Shown: one piece after another, positions 63,333-64,000 of the stretch
Layout of the letters: each line of letters opens with the position of its first letter
How positions within the stretch are numbered: the first letter of the stretch is position 1
The notes under the pieces: generated by a model
What the model was told of the DNA's origin: nothing
What the model saw: the letters and a program-made list of their open reading frames with translations, nothing else
Databases searched by the model: none
Made by a program: the position numbers and the translations under genes
NCBI RefSeq assembly: GCF_006265225.1
Contig: NZ_VDCS01000011.1
Coordinates: 124,001-188,000, forward strand
DNA: 64,000 nt
Origin: Allotamlana fucoidanivorans
GTDB taxonomy: Bacteria > Bacteroidota > Bacteroidia > Flavobacteriales > Flavobacteriaceae
Direction of reading: 5' to 3'

Positions 63333-63746
63333 TTAATTATATTGGGTTTTGAATATGTCAATCAACACATCTGGGGGCACAATATTATTAGGAAAACTTT
63401 CCATTAAATAAAGCACTTTACTAATAGACTCATGACTTAACCCCATTCTTAATCCGAAGTTATATAATTTGATACGTCCTTTTGAATTAATATCTTCTCC
63501 AAATTTTTGTTCAATATTCATTAAAAGTACTAAACGATGAAACTGCACAATGCGTTCACTATGCGATTTTAAATGCGTATAAGAAACAGGATGCTCAATA
63601 AGATATTCAAAATCTTCACGTGAAATATCTAATTGTTTGGCAACACCAAGCAAAAAATTATACTCTATCTTTTTTATGTCTTTGTCATACTTGGCAAATG
63701 CTATCATTTCAGACAAAAGACTCAATTTTTCGACTCTATTGATCAT
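63333..63746 (-). CDS. TerB-like protein
   Basis: 137 residues, all-helical. MINRVEKLSLLSEMIAFAKY, with the KKIEYNFLLGVAKQLDISRE stretch, resembles the TerB helical-bundle family (tellurite-resistance-type), in the small form common in Bacteroidota; the acidic metal-binding positions of classical TerB are not evident, so tellurite resistance should not be inferred. Cytoplasmic. Convergent with uvrB. Confidence 0.75.
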   Translation of the reverse strand: MINRVEKLSLLSEMIAFAKYDKDIKKIEYNFLLGVAKQLDISREDFEYLIEHPVSYTHLKSHSERIVQFHRLVLLMNIEQKFGEDINSKGRIKLYNFGLRMGLSHESISKVLYLMESFPNNIVPPDVLIDIFKTQYN

Positions 63747-63797
63747 CTTGGAGTAGGGATTAATTAATTACAATATAAAGTTACGCAGAAGTTCCCT

Positions 63798-63896
63798 TTA
63801 ATAATCGAGCTTAAACGCAAATCGTCGAAAAGTAGCTAGCCGTTTATCGTAGTTTTCTCTAAGTTCATCAAAAATATAAATTTGTTTATCTAACAA
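63798..63896 (-). other. Possible tiny ORF or C-terminal gene remnant
   Basis: Minus-strand reading of 32 codons, TTG to TAA: after the first codons it reads QIYIFDELRENYDKRLATFR then RFAFKLDY. The composition is protein-like and charged, but there is no ATG and an in-frame TGA lies four codons upstream of the TTG. It may be a small protein, a remnant or chance. Confidence 0.25.
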
Positions 63897-64000
63897 AAGT
63901 GCTATTCATCAATTTAAAAACTGTACATCCCCCTTTTATAAACCGAACAAAAAGCACTGATAATCAATATGTTGAATTAAAAAATATATAATCTACGCCT

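Noticed and set aside
63333-63746. Tellurite resistance by the TerB-like protein
   Set aside because: The fold resemblance is fair, but no other ter genes are nearby and the acidic metal site is not evident.

Overview
The window comes from a low-GC member of Bacteroidota, most likely a marine flavobacterium (family Flavobacteriaceae). The evidence is internal: C-terminal type IX secretion (T9SS) sorting domains of type A and type B, a GLPGLI-family protein next to an outer-membrane barrel, TAnnTTTG -7 promoter boxes, a zeaxanthin-type carotenoid cluster, several lipoproteins with Bacteroidota-style lipoboxes, and few Shine-Dalgarno sequences. No phage, IS element, CRISPR array or rRNA gene was seen.

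Layout. 1-9251 (minus strand) is a polysaccharide-degradation operon: a GH3 enzyme cut by the window edge, a GH2 lipoprotein, a DUF5060/apiosidase-like putative hydrolase, a second GH3 enzyme, and, as the first gene, a decayed BNR/sialidase-like gene. A divergent membrane-tethered TPR/LuxR-type regulator (9503-11026) is the obvious candidate controller; two different perfect inverted repeats sit between them. No SusC/SusD pair is inside the window. 11045-20731 holds tRNA-Tyr, an outer-membrane barrel/GLPGLI pair, a deoxynucleoside kinase, an App1-type phosphatase, a membrane ion-pumping pyrophosphatase and, separately, a soluble pyrophosphatase. tRNA-Leu follows at 21154.

21262-23523 is an octaheme c-type cytochrome fused to HEAT and TPR repeats. 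23775-28692 is a carotenoid unit: a MerR/B12-domain regulator of the CarH type followed by crtI, crtB, crtZ and crtY, enough to turn GGPP-derived phytoene precursor into zeaxanthin once GGPP is supplied from elsewhere. 28689-33138 carries housekeeping genes (TlpA-like oxidoreductase, DUF5606 protein, peptide deformylase, ruvX, dapD) and a small broken T9SS-secreted gene.

33232-41359 is a surface-glycan (LPS/O-antigen-like) region of glycosyltransferases, a WaaP/Kdo-kinase-like protein, a methyltransferase and a pyruvyltransferase-family protein on both strands. 41628-46285 holds threonylcarbamoyl-AMP synthase, CCA-adding enzyme, heme A synthase, a pRiA4b ORF-3-like protein and an unrecognised protein that looks kinase-like. 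46412-48152 is an ABC-2 exporter. 48179-61246 is a tandem array of three very large T9SS type B secreted proteins that share one roughly 95-residue module in 2, 11 and 4 copies. uvrB and a TerB-like protein close the window.

The most interesting items are the CarH-like regulator with a shared palindrome over its own and the crtI promoter, the tandem T9SS array with its expanding module, the octaheme-HEAT-TPR fusion, and the kinase-like orphan at 45218-46285. All functions are read from sequence motifs only; no database search was run.
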